A stretch of DNA of 64,000 nucleotides from Flavobacteriales bacterium (GCA_016710685.1 JADJVC010000002.1:186001-250000); one strand, 5' to 3'; shown: positions 1 through 9,890, counted from the stretch's first letter. Program-made: numbers and translations. Notes: generated from the letters alone by a model not told the origin.

Positions 1-971
1 TAAGGTTTCCGAACCAGTGGTGCGAAAGTTCGTGCGCTATGAGGTCCTCATCGGCAAGCGTGCCGTCCGCCGCGAAATCAGGATAGCAGATGTTGGTGGC
101 ATGTTCCATGGCACCTGCGGAAGTGAGCACGTAGCCCACACGATTCCAACGGTACGGCCCGAACCAGCGTTCGAACGTGTCAAAGGCCGGTTTCAGGTTG
201 GCGAATGAAGCGCGCATGTCCGCAGTATCGCTGGGCAGTGCGGCCAGCAATACGGGGACGGTATCGCCACTTACGCTGGGGAAAAGCATCGTGGAGCATG
301 GCGTAATTGCCAGCGGCTACGGAGGCGAGGTAGGCGGGAATGGATTCGTTTAATCGCCAATGGCTGATGGCTTCACCGCCGCCGAGGTCCTGCGTTGCGA
401 TCAAGCGCCGTTGGCAACAACCGTGCGATCATTCGTGGTACGAACGAAGAATTCAAAAAGGACAGCGCTCAACGAAATTGTCGAAACAGGGTAACCACGA
501 TCGCCCGTAGGAATGCGGCACGGCATCGAAGGCAACGCCGAGGTCGTACTGGTAATTGGGCAAGGTGTAGAAACCGCCGAAGCCGCTGGGGTCGGTAGGC
601 GGATTGCCGTGGTAGAACACGGAAGCCTGCAACGTATCGGCAGGCCCGAACGCAGCTCCGAGGTCCACGAGGAGCACTTCATTTTGCTGGGTGAAGGTGC
701 GCAGGTCACCGTTGATCACCACGGAATCCGCAGGCAGTAGCAAGTCCAAAGGAAGTTGCGATATCCCGTTCACCAATGGATGGAAACGGATGTCGGCCTG
801 CCCGGCAATGATGCCGGACCCGGTGTTGGAAAGGTCGAGGTGCAGGGTGGTGTGCAGCAGATCGATGCTGTCGCTTCGGGTGGCGCTTCCCACTACGGAA
901 TTCTGTGCATGGCTGGTGCTGGCTGCGAGAATTGCCGTAATGGCGATCAGGAGTTGGATCGATCTGTGCAT
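1..971 (-). CDS. M1 family metallopeptidase, partial and frameshifted
   Basis: The gene starts at ATG 971 with a hydrophobic signal peptide ending in SHAQ and runs off the window at position 1, so the C-terminal part is missing. The readable protein has the M1 N-terminal beta domain (SWLPCFDNF, FFVRTTNDRTVVANG), then GAMEHATNI (the M1 GxMEx substrate motif) and the zinc motif HELSHHW at about positions 14-34. M1 enzymes are zinc aminopeptidases; this one is probably exported. The frame is broken three times, near the A run at 455-459, near 402-405 and near 278-285. Each break is repaired by one base at a short homopolymer, so sequencing error is more likely than decay. It is divergent from the next gene. 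Confidence 0.75.
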
Positions 972-1117
972 GAATGGTCTCGTTGCATTTTCCGGCCACG
1001 GTGCGGCGAAGTTACCAAGCACAGGCAAGTACGGGCAGGTTGTGCGGGACATCCGCCGGATGGAAACCCGACCGGCTATCTTTGCCGAAGCGATGGCCCT
1101 ACGGCCCGCCCAAGCGC

Positions 1118-2656
1118 ATGAAGCCAAGCCCGGAGCTATACGACCTCATTCATTCATTGACGAAATCGGAGAAGCGGTTTTTCAAGCTGCACTCCGCGTT
1201 ACAGAGCGGCGAGAAGAATTACCTGCGGTTGTTCGATGCGATACATGCGCAGTCGGGCGGTTACGATGAAGCGGCGTTGAAGAAGCAGTTCGCCAAGGAG
1301 ACCTTCATACAGCACTTGCCCTCGGAAAAGAACCACTTGTACAAGTTGATCTTAAAAGCGCTACGTTCCTATCACGCCGAATCCAGTGTGAGCGGGCAGT
1401 TGAAACAGCAGGTCAGCAACATCGAGATCCTCTATAATAAATCGCTCTATGAGGAGGCCTCGAAGGTCTTGGTGCGTGCGAAGAGGGTGGCGAAAGAGAA
1501 CGAGCGCTACTACCTGTGGTTCGAGCTTTTGACCTGGGAGAAGATGCTGCTGGAGGAGGCATACCAAAGCGGCAATTTCAGCAATGACGTGGGTGAACTG
1601 ATCGCTGAGGAAGACATCGTGCTGGGCAAGTTGCGCAACTTGGCGGCTTACCATGTGTTGTACGCCAAGATCAACTACGTGTTCCGCAGTGGTGGTTATG
1701 TGCGCACGCCGGAGGAGCATGCTATCGTGGAGGAGATCAGCGACCATCCGTTGATCAAAGGGAAGAACACGGCCTTGAGCGACCGGGCCGCGAGCATTTG
1801 CCTGTACACTCAGGGCTTCTGCTTTTGGGCGCGGCGCGATTGGGATACCAGCTATGCGAAGTTCAAGCGGGCGAAGGAGATCTTGGACAACCGCCCAGTG
1901 CTGCGCAAGGATCTGCCGAAGCGCTATGTACGCACCTGCTACTACATCGTACAATGCGAGATCGAGCTTGGGAAGTACGACAGTGCCCGGGCGAACATCA
2001 AGCACCTGCGGTCCCTTACAGGTGATCCCGGCTTCTCGGACGTCGACATCAAGCAGCAGGTGTTCAACAGCAGTTGGTCCGCCGAGTTGCGTCTATTGGA
2101 TCGCATGGGCGATTACAAGGCCGCGATCGCCTTGGAAAAACCCATCGTTCAACATATGGGGCGGATGCAGCGCGAATATGACCTGGAGTTCCGCTTCCTG
2201 CTGTCAACGGCACATTTCGGCGCCGGTGATCTTAGCCGTTCCCTGCATTGGCTGAACCGCTTGCTGAACGACCCTGAGCCCACCTTGCGGCAAGACCTTT
2301 ACACGTACGCAAAGTTGTTCAATCTGGTGGTGCACTACGAGATGGGCAACAACGAACTTGTGGAATACATCTCCCGAAGTACCAAACGCTTCTTGACCAA
2401 GCGCAGCCGCGCTTATGGTGTGGAAGCGGCATTGGTGGAGCATGTGCGCAAACTGGCCAAGACCTCTGGTGCGGAGGCTAAACACGGCCTCTTCGTTTCA
2501 TTGGAAGCGAAGTTGAATGAGTTGATGGAAGACCCGGACGAAAGCACGGTGCTGAAGTATTTCAACATCTGCGCCTGGGTGCGGTCAAAGGTGCAGGGCA
2601 TCACTATGGCGGAAGCAGTGCGCAAAGAAGTCGCTGCCTTAAAGAAGACGAATTAG
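1118..2656 (+). CDS. conserved helical-repeat protein of unknown function
   Basis: A 512-residue soluble protein with no signal peptide. The start at ATG 1118 (MKPSPELYDLIHSLTKSEKR) is chosen because the conserved-looking N terminus begins there; the upstream in-frame extension overlaps the divergent peptidase promoter region. The sequence is almost entirely alpha-helical, with TPR-like helical pairs (for example the stretch around residues 240-400) and no visible catalytic motif. From memory, proteins opening with a similar LIKSLTKSEKRFFK segment are widespread conserved hypotheticals in Flavobacteriales. No function is assigned. Confidence 0.85.
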   Translation: MKPSPELYDLIHSLTKSEKRFFKLHSALQSGEKNYLRLFDAIHAQSGGYDEAALKKQFAKETFIQHLPSEKNHLYKLILKALRSYHAESSVSGQLKQQVSNIEILYNKSLYEEASKVLVRAKRVAKENERYYLWFELLTWEKMLLEEAYQSGNFSNDVGELIAEEDIVLGKLRNLAAYHVLYAKINYVFRSGGYVRTPEEHAIVEEISDHPLIKGKNTALSDRAASICLYTQGFCFWARRDWDTSYAKFKRAKEILDNRPVLRKDLPKRYVRTCYYIVQCEIELGKYDSARANIKHLRSLTGDPGFSDVDIKQQVFNSSWSAELRLLDRMGDYKAAIALEKPIVQHMGRMQREYDLEFRFLLSTAHFGAGDLSRSLHWLNRLLNDPEPTLRQDLYTYAKLFNLVVHYEMGNNELVEYISRSTKRFLTKRSRAYGVEAALVEHVRKLAKTSGAEAKHGLFVSLEAKLNELMEDPDESTVLKYFNICAWVRSKVQGITMAEAVRKEVAALKKTN

Positions 2657-2668
2657 GTTTTTCTAAGC

Positions 2669-2704
2669 TCGGCATGAGCACCTGCGCTCGTGCCGAATTG
2701 TTTT
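2669..2704. terminator. terminator between convergent genes
   Basis: An 11-bp stem (TCGGCATGAGC pairing with GCTCGTGCCGA, one G-T pair) with a 6-nt loop, followed by ATTGTTTT. It sits 12 bases after the plus-strand stop and just before the stop of the minus-strand gene, so it may serve both. Confidence 0.7.
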
Positions 2705-2708
2705 CGGA

Positions 2709-4619
2709 CTACTCTAAGCCTGAACGCATCTCGTTCTTCTCCACCACCTTGAACTCAGTCCGGCGGTTGGCTTGGTGCTGGGCCTCCGTGCAAGGCACGT
2801 CGTTCACGCAACCGTTCACGGGCATGGTCTCCCCATAGCCTTTGGCAGCGATGTGGTCCGGGTCCACGCCATGGCGCACCAAGTAGTCCACTGCGCTTTT
2901 TGCCCGTGCGTCGCTCAATACCAAGTTGTACGTATCACCACCACGGCTGTCCGTATGTGATCCCAGTTCAAAGTAGAACTTGGGGTTGTCCTTGAAGATC
3001 ACGGCCACTTTGTCCAACTCCACGGCGGCATCCGGCCTGATGTCCCATTTATCGTAGTCGTAGAAAATGTCCGCTACGATCATGGGCTGCACCACGGGCA
3101 CGGGTTCCATCTGGATGTTGGCCTGCACGGCGGTACTTAGCCCCAGTCCTTTCGTGCTCAATGGCCGGCTCTGGTTCAGCATGCCTTCGTGGTTGGCCAT
3201 TAACTGGTAGTCCGTGTTAGGTTCCAGCGGGATCTCAAATCTTCCGTCGGGACCAGCTACCAACGTGGTGTCGGTGCCTTTGTCCAGGTTGCGCAAGGTG
3301 AGCAAGGCTCCGGGCAAAGGCTCTCCCGTCCGTGCATTGGTGACGATCCCTTCGGCGAAGAAAACCGGCGGTTGCACTTTCAGTGCATAAAGCTGGTCGG
3401 TAACGCTGCGCGAACTGCTGAAATAGCCTTGGGTGCCGGTGCTGTCCAACCACAGGCCAAAGTCGTCCCGGGTCGTGTTCACGGGGTAACCCATGTTCTG
3501 CGGTTCGCTCCACCACGGTCCTTCCAAATGGGTTTCAAAGATGTCCAAGCCGCCCATGTTGGTATGCCCTGTGCTTGAAAAGTAGAGCGAGTTGCCAACT
3601 GTGGTCGGGAACATCTCGTCACCGGCGGTGTTGATGGTGGGCCCCATGTTCACGGGTGCTTCCCAGCCCACGCCGTTGTTGCGCGATTTCCAAAGGTCCT
3701 TGCCGCCAACGCCCCCGGGCATGTCGCTGGTGTAGTACAGTGTTTTACCGTCTGGCGCAATTGCGGGTTGCCCCACGGAATACGCATCATTGTTGTAGTC
3801 GAAGGGCTGTATGTCGCCCCAATCGCCGGTTGCCTGAAGATTCGCACGGTACAATTTCAGGTTGCTGATGTGCAGTGAATCCTTGACCAATCTGGCACCG
3901 TTGGAATTGCTGCGCGTGAACCAGAGTGTTTGGCCGTCGGGCGAAAGTGCGGCAGGTCCTTCGTGATACGGTCCGTTTACTTCCCCTTGCAATGGAACCC
4001 ATTGGCCCAAGCCGCCACCCGGTAACAAGGAAGCGAAATAGAGGTCCAGAAAGGCCATGCCGGTCCAAGGGTCGCGGTCGTTGCCTTCTGCCGGTGTGGC
4101 CGCTGTGAACAGGAGGCCGTTGCGGTAGGGTGCGGGTGAAAAGGCCGTCACCAATCCGGGCACGACCAAGGGGGTAACCGTGTAGCGGGCGCTGTCGGTG
4201 TAGAATGAACGATAGCCTTGGCAGGAACCGATCAGGTCCACGGCCACGCGCTTTTCGGCCAGATCGGGCACGGAGCGTATCAGGAGTTGTTCGGCATTGT
4301 GGAATTCGCCCAAGCCCATCAGCAAACGACCGTATTGGTAGGCGGCATCGCCGGTCAACGGCTCCAAGGCTTCGGCCTCTTTGTAGTGCACAGCGGCATC
4401 GTCGAGTTCGTTCTGCTTTCGGGCAGCTTCCGCAGCTTGTAACGAGGCATGGCGATCGGGGCCATGCTTCAAAGCACGTTCATACATTTCTTGGGCATCC
4501 GCATAGGCCAATACGGTCATTTTTTTATCGGCTTGCTGCACGAGCCGCTGTGGACCACAGGCGGTAAACATTACGAAAAACAGGGCCAGCAAGAGCGGTT
4601 GCGTCGGGTTTTTCCGCAT
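2709..4619 (-). CDS. PorE-like OmpA-family lipoprotein (TPR, beta-propeller, OmpA)
   Basis: A 636-residue outer-membrane lipoprotein. ATG 4619 is used because the two codons upstream start with TTG. The order of parts is: signal peptide with lipobox ending FTAC (Cys near residue 21), TPR-like helices (about 30-130), PD40/WD40-type propeller repeats with SPDGQTLWF and APDGKTLYYTSD (about 150-400), a carboxypeptidase-regulatory-like beta sandwich (about 420-500), and a C-terminal OmpA peptidoglycan-binding domain (GSHTDSRG, NRRTEFKV). This is the architecture known for PorE, the peptidoglycan-anchored component of the type IX secretion system, although other Bacteroidota OmpA/PD40 lipoproteins share it. 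The assignment to T9SS is inferred from domain order and from the T9SS cargo genes in the window. Confidence 0.8.
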   Translation of the reverse strand: MRKNPTQPLLLALFFVMFTACGPQRLVQQADKKMTVLAYADAQEMYERALKHGPDRHASLQAAEAARKQNELDDAAVHYKEAEALEPLTGDAAYQYGRLLMGLGEFHNAEQLLIRSVPDLAEKRVAVDLIGSCQGYRSFYTDSARYTVTPLVVPGLVTAFSPAPYRNGLLFTAATPAEGNDRDPWTGMAFLDLYFASLLPGGGLGQWVPLQGEVNGPYHEGPAALSPDGQTLWFTRSNSNGARLVKDSLHISNLKLYRANLQATGDWGDIQPFDYNNDAYSVGQPAIAPDGKTLYYTSDMPGGVGGKDLWKSRNNGVGWEAPVNMGPTINTAGDEMFPTTVGNSLYFSSTGHTNMGGLDIFETHLEGPWWSEPQNMGYPVNTTRDDFGLWLDSTGTQGYFSSSRSVTDQLYALKVQPPVFFAEGIVTNARTGEPLPGALLTLRNLDKGTDTTLVAGPDGRFEIPLEPNTDYQLMANHEGMLNQSRPLSTKGLGLSTAVQANIQMEPVPVVQPMIVADIFYDYDKWDIRPDAAVELDKVAVIFKDNPKFYFELGSHTDSRGGDTYNLVLSDARAKSAVDYLVRHGVDPDHIAAKGYGETMPVNGCVNDVPCTEAQHQANRRTEFKVVEKNEMRSGLE

Positions 4620-4756
4620 GGGCAACGGGTATGGGCAGGCCGGGGTATAGACCTTAGAAAAAGCAAGTTAGGCGTTCCCGGCGAAGCAGGCAAGTCCGGT
4701 TGTTCGCGGAAGTCAGTCCTTGCTTCGTCTATCGGAGAGCGGGTTGCGTCGAAACC

Positions 4757-5491
4757 TCAACGGCGCTGCCGGAGGGTTTCGTGCAACGCCACCCCTGCGG
4801 CCACGCTCACATTAAGCGACCCGATGGCACCTGCCATGGGGATGCGGACCAACGCATCAGCGATGCGCAGTACGGGTTCGGAGATGCCTGTGTCTTCAGC
4901 GCCCATCACCAGCACCAGCGGCCCGGTCAGGTCGGTCGCGGCGAGTTCGGCATCGGCTTTTTCCGTAACGGCCACCACGCGCAAACCGCTGTCACGGGCG
5001 CGTTTCAGCGCTTCGAGGAAATTGTCCACGCGGCAAACGGGCTTGCGCAGAAGAGCACCGGCGCTGGTCTTCACCGCATCGCTGCCGAGCCGGGCCGTGT
5101 TGGTCTTGGGCACCAAGATCGCATGCGCTCCGAAGCATTCCGCGCTGCGAGCGATCGCGCCCACGTTGCGAACGTCGGTTACGCCGTCCAATGCCACGAT
5201 CAGCGGATCTTCTCCCTTGTCGAAAGCTTGCGCCAGCACACCGTCGAGGTCCTGCATCTCCACTTGGCTGATGAAGGCCGCGACGCCTTGGTGCTCCGTT
5301 GTGGTAAGCCGGTCCAGTTTGTCGGCGGGCACGGGCTGCCAAGGCACGCCCAATTCGCGTGCAAGATTTTCAATGTCGCGGATACCGTCGCCGCCTGCAT
5401 CGCGGCGGATCAACAGTTTCTCCACGTGCAGGTCGCTACGCAGCGCTTCCAGCACCGGGTGTACGCCGCAGATCAGTTCGTCTTTTTTCAT
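4757..5491 (-). CDS. rlmB: 23S rRNA (guanosine-2'-O-)-methyltransferase RlmB
   Basis: A 244-residue SpoU/TrmH-family SAM-dependent methyltransferase, the usual length for RlmB, which modifies G2251 of 23S rRNA. The N-terminal substrate-binding part opens with ELICGVHPVLEAL. The trefoil-knot SPOUT domain has DVRNVGAIARSAECFGAH (motif 1), LVLVMGAEDTGIS (motif 2) and GAIGSLNVSVAAGVALHE (motif 3). ATG 5491 is chosen over upstream in-frame starts because the upstream codons lie in an intergenic repeat. Confidence 0.93.
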   Translation of the reverse strand: MKKDELICGVHPVLEALRSDLHVEKLLIRRDAGGDGIRDIENLARELGVPWQPVPADKLDRLTTTEHQGVAAFISQVEMQDLDGVLAQAFDKGEDPLIVALDGVTDVRNVGAIARSAECFGAHAILVPKTNTARLGSDAVKTSAGALLRKPVCRVDNFLEALKRARDSGLRVVAVTEKADAELAATDLTGPLVLVMGAEDTGISEPVLRIADALVRIPMAGAIGSLNVSVAAGVALHETLRQRR

Positions 5492-5554
5492 GGCTGTTTT
5501 CAGACGATCCATTAGGTCGACTGTATGGATGTGATGCACGCCGAGCAGTGCGAC

Positions 5555-5684
5555 GTTCTCTGTGTGCTCTGTGCCTCTGCGGTAAAAAAACCTGCCTCGC
5601 ATTCTCCGCGCCTCTGCGCCTCCGCGTCAAAAAATCCGCTTATCATTTCTCAGTGTCTCTGCGCCTCTGTGGCAAAAAAAATCT
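5555..5684. repeat. intergenic repeat family A, three tandem units
   Basis: Three degenerate units of about 45 bp start near 5555, 5601 and 5646. Each reads TTCTCnGnGn-CTCTGnGCCTC-nGnGG followed by an A run of 6-8. Related single units lie near 13671, 17815, 25021 and 9831. All are intergenic. Confidence 0.75.
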
Positions 5685-5689
5685 CATCC

Positions 5690-6973
5690 TCAATTCTGCA
5701 AAATCCTACCGTTCCTCCAACTTTCCACGTTGCGGTACCACGCGCTCTTCAATCCTTGGTTCCGTTGGAGTACCATGTCGTTTCCACAGAACGGGCTTTC
5801 CTTGCGCACGAATTCGAAGTTGAGGCTCATCAGGTTGGTTTCTTCGCCGTAGGTCCATGTCTCCGAGCTTCCGTCTGCTGATCGGCGGATGCTCGTAGGT
5901 GTGCCGAAAATGATATGTACCAGACCGCGGTCGGTCTTCCAACCTTCCAAACAGGAGGTAAAATGGCGATTGGCGGTTTCCACGCGGCCGTAATAGCCGG
6001 AGATGGCCTCGCGGGCGCGGTCGCGGCTTCCGGCGGCATTGATCCAGAATTTCTCCACCTCTTTGCGCTGGTCCTTGGCGGCGGAAATGGCATCCCATTC
6101 TTTTAGACTGGTGATGTAGCGCAACGGACCGGCCATGTCCGGCGCAGTGTTGATGAGCGGATAGCTGCCGTCGGCGATGAAGAGCGCGTAGCCCGCCATG
6201 CTCGCCGTGTCGGGGCGGAACAGGTAATAGCCTGAGCTTCCTGTCTTCAATTGGAACGTGCCGTCGCCGCCCACATGCACCATGAAGGTGCTGTCCGGCG
6301 TGGTGCCCAATTCCACGGGGGCCACTTCGGCGAAGACCGGTGCTGGCAGTTTCTGTGAAGCAGGATAGTGCGCGGCGAAAAGGATTTGGTCAGTGAACAA
6401 GTCCGTGCGGATGTTGGTGACCGCACCAGGCTGCACACGGTCGTCGAAATAGGGCAGACCATTCGCGGCAATGGGCATGAACTCATCGCGATGCTTACCC
6501 GCGCCGCGTTCCACTCGAGCCAACACCGTGCTTTCCGCATCGCGGTTCAAATCGTGCGCAGTGATGCGCAGCAGATAGGGTTGGTCGCCCGCAACGTTCA
6601 CGGCCATGCTTCCGATCAGCTCGCGGTCTTCGTTCTGGTCGGCGCGCTGGTCCTTCACCAAGGTGCTCGCACTGTCCAACAGGGCGCCTTGGCCATTTGC
6701 GGGCCAAGCTTCATACCGCATCATCACGCGGGCGTGGTAAGGGCCGCCACCACCGGTGCCTTTATACAACAGATCGGCGGTGCGAAGTTTGAAGTAGAGC
6801 GTGGTGCGGTCAGCAGCGGGTTCGTAAACGCGGGCATCCAACCGGATAGCGGCGGCGCCTTTGCCGTAGAGGTAGGCGAGGTTGTCGCCGCCCGCCACCG
6901 GCACGTAAGTGCTGCAACCTGCGAGCGCGATAAAAGCCACAGCTGATAAGATATTGAGCAACGGGTTCTTCAT
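5690..6973 (-). CDS. GWxTD domain-containing lipoprotein
   Basis: A 427-residue protein with a lipoprotein signal (lipobox ALAGC, Cys near residue 20) and a C-terminal GWxTD domain (EGWKTDRGLVHIIFGTPTSI, WTYGEE). GWxTD proteins are common in Bacteroidota, and their role is not settled. The central part is beta-rich. The start codon overlaps the stop of rmuC by 4 bases (ATGA), so translation is probably coupled. The C terminus ends next to the intergenic repeat at 5555-5684. Confidence 0.85.
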   Translation of the reverse strand: MKNPLLNILSAVAFIALAGCSTYVPVAGGDNLAYLYGKGAAAIRLDARVYEPAADRTTLYFKLRTADLLYKGTGGGGPYHARVMMRYEAWPANGQGALLDSASTLVKDQRADQNEDRELIGSMAVNVAGDQPYLLRITAHDLNRDAESTVLARVERGAGKHRDEFMPIAANGLPYFDDRVQPGAVTNIRTDLFTDQILFAAHYPASQKLPAPVFAEVAPVELGTTPDSTFMVHVGGDGTFQLKTGSSGYYLFRPDTASMAGYALFIADGSYPLINTAPDMAGPLRYITSLKEWDAISAAKDQRKEVEKFWINAAGSRDRAREAISGYYGRVETANRHFTSCLEGWKTDRGLVHIIFGTPTSIRRSADGSSETWTYGEETNLMSLNFEFVRKESPFCGNDMVLQRNQGLKSAWYRNVESWRNGRILQN

Positions 6974-8289
6974 GCGTCGCGGCCTTCTTCCAAGGAACGT
7001 TCCAGCAAGCGGGGATGGATCGCCTTGTTGGTTTTCGCGCCCAGATCCTTCAGCATTTCCACTTGGCGCACCAGGTTTCCGGGGCCTTCGGAAAGTTTGC
7101 CCACGGCTTTTTCATAGCTCTCCTGTGCGTCTTTCACATGCTTGCCGATGCGGCCCAGATCTTCGGAGAAGCCCACGAATTTCTCGTACAGCGCACCGGC
7201 ACGATTGGCGATCTCCAAGTGGTTGCGCGCGATCCGCTCGTTCTTCCACAGCCCGTGGATGGTGCGCAACGTGGCCATCAACGTGCTGTGCGTCACCATT
7301 ACGACTTGACGATCATAAGCTTCCTGAAAAATTTCGGGACGCTCGCGCAAAGCCAGCAGGAACGCGGGTTCTATCGGCACGAACATCAGCACGAAGTCCA
7401 CGCTTTGAACGCCGTAGAGCTTGGTGTAATCCTTTTCGCCGAGGCCCTTGGCGTGCGTGCGCATGCTCTCCACATGCAGGCGCAGCAGGCGTGTGCGCTC
7501 GCCTTCGTCGGTGGCGTTGCAGAATTTCTCGTAGTGGAGCAAGCTCACTTTGGAGTCGATGATGAGGTACTTTTCTTCCGGCAGCATCACCACGGCATCC
7601 GGGCGCAAGCGCGTGCCGTCGGCCTGGGTGGTGCTTTCCTGCATGGTGTACTCTTGGCCCTTCACCAAGCCGGAGCTTTCCAGCAGTTTATCCAGGATCA
7701 TCTCCCCCCAGGCGCCTTGGCTCTGATGATCGCCTTTCAGCGCTTTGGTCAAGTTGTCCGCGTCCTGGCTCAGTCGCTGGTTCTGTTCCACCAGTTTCGC
7801 CACCTCGGTTTTCAACAGGAAGCGTTCTTTTCCTTCCTTGTCGTAGGCGGTACGCACTTGCTCCTGAAACTCTTTGATGCGGTCCTTGAAAGGGTCCAGC
7901 AGCAGTTTCAATGTGCCTTCCTGGCGTTCGGTGAGCTGCTTGCCTTTTTCCTCCATCAAGGTGCTGGCGATGTGCTTGAACTCCTTGGTCATGCGCTCGT
8001 TCAGCGTTTCGAGCTCTGCTTTTTGCGTTTCGAGTTTTTCCGCAAGGCCGGTGTTGCGCTGCTCTTCGGCGGAAAGTGTGCGGTTCAGTTTCACCACGTC
8101 TTCCTGCATTTCGGCAAGTCGGTTTTCACGCTCCGCGATGCGTTGCCCCATGTCCGCGCGCTCCTGCTCGCGTGCTTGTTGCAGCAGCTGCAGCGCTTCA
8201 CCGCCCTTGCCCTTTTGCCAAAGCAGTACAGCCACGGCGCCCAGGATCAACCCGGCGAAAAGGCCTAAGAACAAGGTGGTCCACTCCAT
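6970..8289 (-). CDS. rmuC: DNA recombination protein RmuC
   Basis: A 439-residue RmuC protein. It has an N-terminal membrane anchor (about residues 5-25), a long coiled coil rich in Glu, Lys and Gln (about 30-180), and the RmuC PD-(D/E)xK-like nuclease domain from about 190 (QGAWGEMILDKLLESSGL, RPDAVVMLPEEKYLIIDSKV). RmuC family proteins limit certain DNA rearrangements; recent work links them to replication-fork and phage-related DNA cleavage. It is followed by the GWxTD gene with a 4-base overlap. Confidence 0.93.
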   Translation of the reverse strand: MEWTTLFLGLFAGLILGAVAVLLWQKGKGGEALQLLQQAREQERADMGQRIAERENRLAEMQEDVVKLNRTLSAEEQRNTGLAEKLETQKAELETLNERMTKEFKHIASTLMEEKGKQLTERQEGTLKLLLDPFKDRIKEFQEQVRTAYDKEGKERFLLKTEVAKLVEQNQRLSQDADNLTKALKGDHQSQGAWGEMILDKLLESSGLVKGQEYTMQESTTQADGTRLRPDAVVMLPEEKYLIIDSKVSLLHYEKFCNATDEGERTRLLRLHVESMRTHAKGLGEKDYTKLYGVQSVDFVLMFVPIEPAFLLALRERPEIFQEAYDRQVVMVTHSTLMATLRTIHGLWKNERIARNHLEIANRAGALYEKFVGFSEDLGRIGKHVKDAQESYEKAVGKLSEGPGNLVRQVEMLKDLGAKTNKAIHPRLLERSLEEGRDA

Positions 8290-8388
8290 GCAGTGTGCGC
8301 CGGAACGATATCCGGCTTGATGCCGCTAAGGTAGGCGGGTTGCGGCAGGGAGCGGACAGGCACCTTGTCGCGATCCCCCAGTAAGCCC

Positions 8389-9702
8389 TCAATGGACCAC
8401 CATGAACACGGAGGTCATTGTACCCGTTGCAGTTACCAAGTGTACCGAATAGGTTGCGTCGGGAAGGGCAGAGGTATCGTATTCGATCCGGTCTCCAGTG
8501 CTGGATCCATGTTGCACTTCACGCCCCAAAAGGTCACGGACCGAATAGCGGACCGCACCTGTTCCGGCCGGAAGTTGAAGCGTGAAAATGAGGTCTGCCG
8601 GGTTAGGGCTACCCTGCAAGATCAGCGTTGCCGCCGAGTGAATACCGGAGGAAGATCGCTCGATCAACCAAGTTCCGTTCTGTACTTCGCCCTGCGTGCC
8701 GATGCCGCCAGCTATAAGGTACTGGCCGTTTCCCAAAGCCCCGATGCCGCGGATGTCCATGATCGGAACATCGGCGGTTCCCGCATTCTCCCAGCCTGAG
8801 GACCAAATTGGGATCGAAGTTGCAGGGGCCACCACGCCGGAACCGTTGTACGCGACGGCATTGAAATTATAGCTCGTTGCGGAGCCCCCGATCCAAGCAA
8901 CAGAGGAATCAATGTTGATTGCGCCGGGCCGGTAGCGCGCACCCGATGGACAAATTTCCACGGGTTGCCATACGATGGAAAGCGGGTCCAGCGGGTCGAT
9001 CACCCCGAAGCGCAGTTTGTCTTGTGCGGGGAAGTTGCCCGTGCTTACGGCGCCTCCGTAATAGTAGATCGTATCGCCAATGATGGTGCCGCCTGCGCCG
9101 AACGCTTTGAAGTCATTGGTGTTCGGCACGGGTGTGGCTTGGGCCCATTGATCGGTGCCGGGGTTGTACACCTGCACGTTCGCCACATTGGCCGTGTTGC
9201 TCCAGCCGGTTACCACATAGATCAGGCTGTCGCGCCAAACGGCTTGCACGTGATCGTCCACCGGCACAGGAACGGAGCTACCGCCGGACAGCCATGTATT
9301 GGTGGAAAGGTCCAAACGATGCACGCGGTTGGAACTGATCTCGTAGGGTGGTCCGTTCAACACATGGTAACCTCCGATCACATAGGCCGTGTCGCCCACC
9401 ACGCTGGCCGCCGAGGCGATCATGCCCAAGCTGTCGGGCACATCGGGCAGCGTGCTCCAAGTATCAAAGGCCACGTCATACCGATAAGCGTTCAAGGTGA
9501 TTTCGTTGGCCGAAAATCCGGTACCGATGCCGCCAAAAACATAGCCGTACCAAGCGCCGCCGACCTGTGCTGTGCAAAAGGCATGGTTGGTGGTGGGCAC
9601 AGGTATGTCCGCCAGCTGGGTCCATGTGAATTGTGCTTGAGCTGCGGGCGCAAAAGCCCCAATGGCCAAGAGAGTGAGTGCCTTACGGGCCGTCGAAATC
9701 AT
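8389..9702 (-). CDS. Kelch-repeat secreted protein with T9SS sorting domain
   Basis: A 437-residue secreted protein from ATG 9702 with an Ala-rich signal peptide (cleavage near AQAQ). Six Kelch-like blades follow (for example YVFGGIGTG, AYVIGGYHVL, IYYYGGAV, YLIAGGIGT), giving a predicted beta-propeller. The last 75 residues (GSPNPADLIFTLQLP, YSVRDLLGREV) form a type A T9SS C-terminal sorting domain. Longer in-frame extensions are rejected because they read through the intergenic repeat at 9745-9890. The ligand is unknown. Confidence 0.85.
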   Translation of the reverse strand: MISTARKALTLLAIGAFAPAAQAQFTWTQLADIPVPTTNHAFCTAQVGGAWYGYVFGGIGTGFSANEITLNAYRYDVAFDTWSTLPDVPDSLGMIASAASVVGDTAYVIGGYHVLNGPPYEISSNRVHRLDLSTNTWLSGGSSVPVPVDDHVQAVWRDSLIYVVTGWSNTANVANVQVYNPGTDQWAQATPVPNTNDFKAFGAGGTIIGDTIYYYGGAVSTGNFPAQDKLRFGVIDPLDPLSIVWQPVEICPSGARYRPGAINIDSSVAWIGGSATSYNFNAVAYNGSGVVAPATSIPIWSSGWENAGTADVPIMDIRGIGALGNGQYLIAGGIGTQGEVQNGTWLIERSSSGIHSAATLILQGSPNPADLIFTLQLPAGTGAVRYSVRDLLGREVQHGSSTGDRIEYDTSALPDATYSVHLVTATGTMTSVFMVVH

Positions 9703-9744
9703 GCCACAAGATACCGTACCACGCATTGGTCCGGAGCGGAGTTG

Positions 9745-9890
9745 TAGTTGGCAGTGGCAATAGGCAGCGGTCGGCAGTACCCGGTACTCAATACGCGATA
9801 CCCGGTACCAGAATTTAAATGACAACAAAAACCCTCTGTGTACTCCGTTTACCCTGAGCGGAGCCGCAGGGCGTCTCTTTGGTGAAAAAC
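9745..9890. repeat. composite intergenic repeat (family B then A)
   Basis: Family B (9745-9810) contains AGTTGGCAGTGGCA, CGGCAGT and GATACCCGGTACCA. A family A-like stretch follows at about 9831-9890 (CTCTGTGTACTCCG and a later GCGTCTCTTTGGTGAAAA). The same order recurs at 24940-25056. Confidence 0.65.
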
